A stretch of DNA of 64,000 nucleotides from Polaribacter sejongensis (lineage in GTDB: Bacteria; Bacteroidota; Bacteroidia; Flavobacteriales; Flavobacteriaceae), in contig NZ_CP150667.1 in the NCBI RefSeq assembly GCF_038024065.1, positions 2,673,501 through 2,737,500 of the forward strand, in the 5' to 3' direction. Positions 63,482 through 64,000 of the stretch are shown piece after piece. The notes below the pieces were generated by a model. That model saw nothing but the letters and a program-made list of their open reading frames with translations, was not told where the DNA came from and ran no database searches. A program made the position numbers and the translations under genes. Numbering within the stretch: the stretch's first letter is position 1; every line of letters starts with the position of its first letter.

Positions 63482-64000
63482 TTACCATTCCAACAATATT
63501 CGCTGTGCCGAAAAACCAGGACCAAAACTTAACATAAGCCCTCTTTCTCCTTTTGCCGGATTCCGATCCATAAATCGTTCTAAAACATACAAAACAGTTG
63601 CGCTGGACATATTACCGTACAAACGTAAAACTTCTTTTGTATCGTCTATATTTTTGCCTAAAACACCGAATAAATCTTCTACCGTTTGTACAATTTTCTT
63701 TCCTCCTGGATGAAAAATTAAGTGGTCTACATCATCAATCGTTAAATTATTTCGTTCTAAAAAAGGATGCACAATTGCCGGAAAATGATCTGATATTTTC
63801 TGAGGAACTTCCTTATCCAATATCATTTGCAAACCTGTATTTACCAATTTAAATCCCATCATAGAAGTCGCATCGTAAAAATGATACATCGCTTCATCAA
63901 TAACTGCAGGTCCTTCATCATCTCCATAAGAAGATAAAATAACCGCAGAAGCTCCATCACCAAAAATAGCAGCACTTACAATATTTGTCATCGAATAATC
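63482..64000 (-). CDS. Type III polyketide synthase, C-terminal part
   Basis: The frame stays open to base 64000 on the minus strand, so the N-terminal part with the active-site Cys is outside the window. The visible 172 residues have two of the three catalytic residues of the chalcone synthase fold: His in FHPGGKKI and Asn in YGNMSSATV, and the ending SFGPGFSAQRILL. Type III synthases condense malonyl-CoA units on acyl starters to give resorcinols or pyrones. Confidence 0.87.
   Translation of the reverse strand, partial: DYSMTNIVSAAIFGDGASAVILSSYGDDEGPAVIDEAMYHFYDATSMMGFKLVNTGLQMILDKEVPQKISDHFPAIVHPFLERNNLTIDDVDHLIFHPGGKKIVQTVEDLFGVLGKNIDDTKEVLRLYGNMSSATVLYVLERFMDRNPAKGERGLMLSFGPGFSAQRILLEW

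Noticed and set aside
1..64000. tRNA, rRNA or riboswitch genes
   Set aside because: Reading the intergenic regions showed no tRNA T-arm signature, rRNA segment or TPP/SAM-type riboswitch core; thiL and metG have no upstream riboswitch that I can see. A covariance search was not possible.

Overview
The window is chromosomal DNA of a low-GC marine-type member of the Flavobacteriaceae (Bacteroidota), most like Polaribacter and its relatives. The evidence is the Bat (aerotolerance) locus, a TonB-dependent receptor, an M1 peptidase with a type IX secretion C-terminal tail, the IPExxxVDY protein beside pyruvate kinase, A-rich start regions with almost no Shine-Dalgarno sequences, and promoters with the Bacteroidota -7 element TAnnTTTG. 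The genus is inferred from gene content only. No rRNA, tRNA or CRISPR was recognised.

Layout. 0-9.4 kb: end of a secreted protein gene; a lipoprotein gene in an apparent hairpin-bounded cassette; thiL; a T9SS-exported M1 peptidase; a tandem array of six hairpin-forming repeats; lpxH; a TonB-dependent receptor. 9.6-20.9 kb: the Bat locus (MoxR ATPase, DUF58, a membrane-anchored helper, batA, batB, batC, batD, batE), interrupted by a four-helix-bundle (S23) gene between batA and batB and by a family 2 glycosyltransferase with its own terminators between batB and batC. 21-24.1 kb: a SulP transporter with two different beta-carbonic anhydrases, probably a bicarbonate module. 24.2-35.3 kb: housekeeping genes (cvpA, thioredoxin-like proteins, EamA exporter, yraN, LD-carboxypeptidase, metG) and a Tat-exported molybdenum hydroxylase pair.

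35.5-43.6 kb is a stress/low-oxygen cluster: two universal stress proteins, a short ribosome hibernation factor, a PAS histidine kinase with a REC-Crp fusion regulator, a TerB-like protein, a DnaJ-CbpM pair and a PNPOx-fold protein. Four transcription units here and a fifth at 58 kb (an AspT/YidE-type transporter) carry a palindrome TGAY-N4-RTCA centred 29.5 bp (30.5 bp at the fifth) upstream of a TAnnTTTG-like -7 element. This is class II activator geometry, so the REC-Crp protein is proposed to control a regulon visible inside this window. This is the most interesting result.

43.7-58.9 kb: ssb, GNAT, a small zinc-ribbon protein, a GIDE/BAM-domain membrane protein, a CBS protein, pyruvate kinase, rnc-fabF-acpP, purN, a viroplasmin-RNase H fusion, succinate dehydrogenase (three genes), the AspT-like transporter and a DUF6973-like lipid-free secreted protein. 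59.3-64 kb: an AraC regulator and the end of a polyketide/fatty-acid-like biosynthetic cluster (type III PKS, dehydratase, ketosynthase, ACP, phosphopantetheinyl transferase, a Gre-like protein) that runs off the right edge. Dispersed hairpin repeats of several families lie between the genes throughout.
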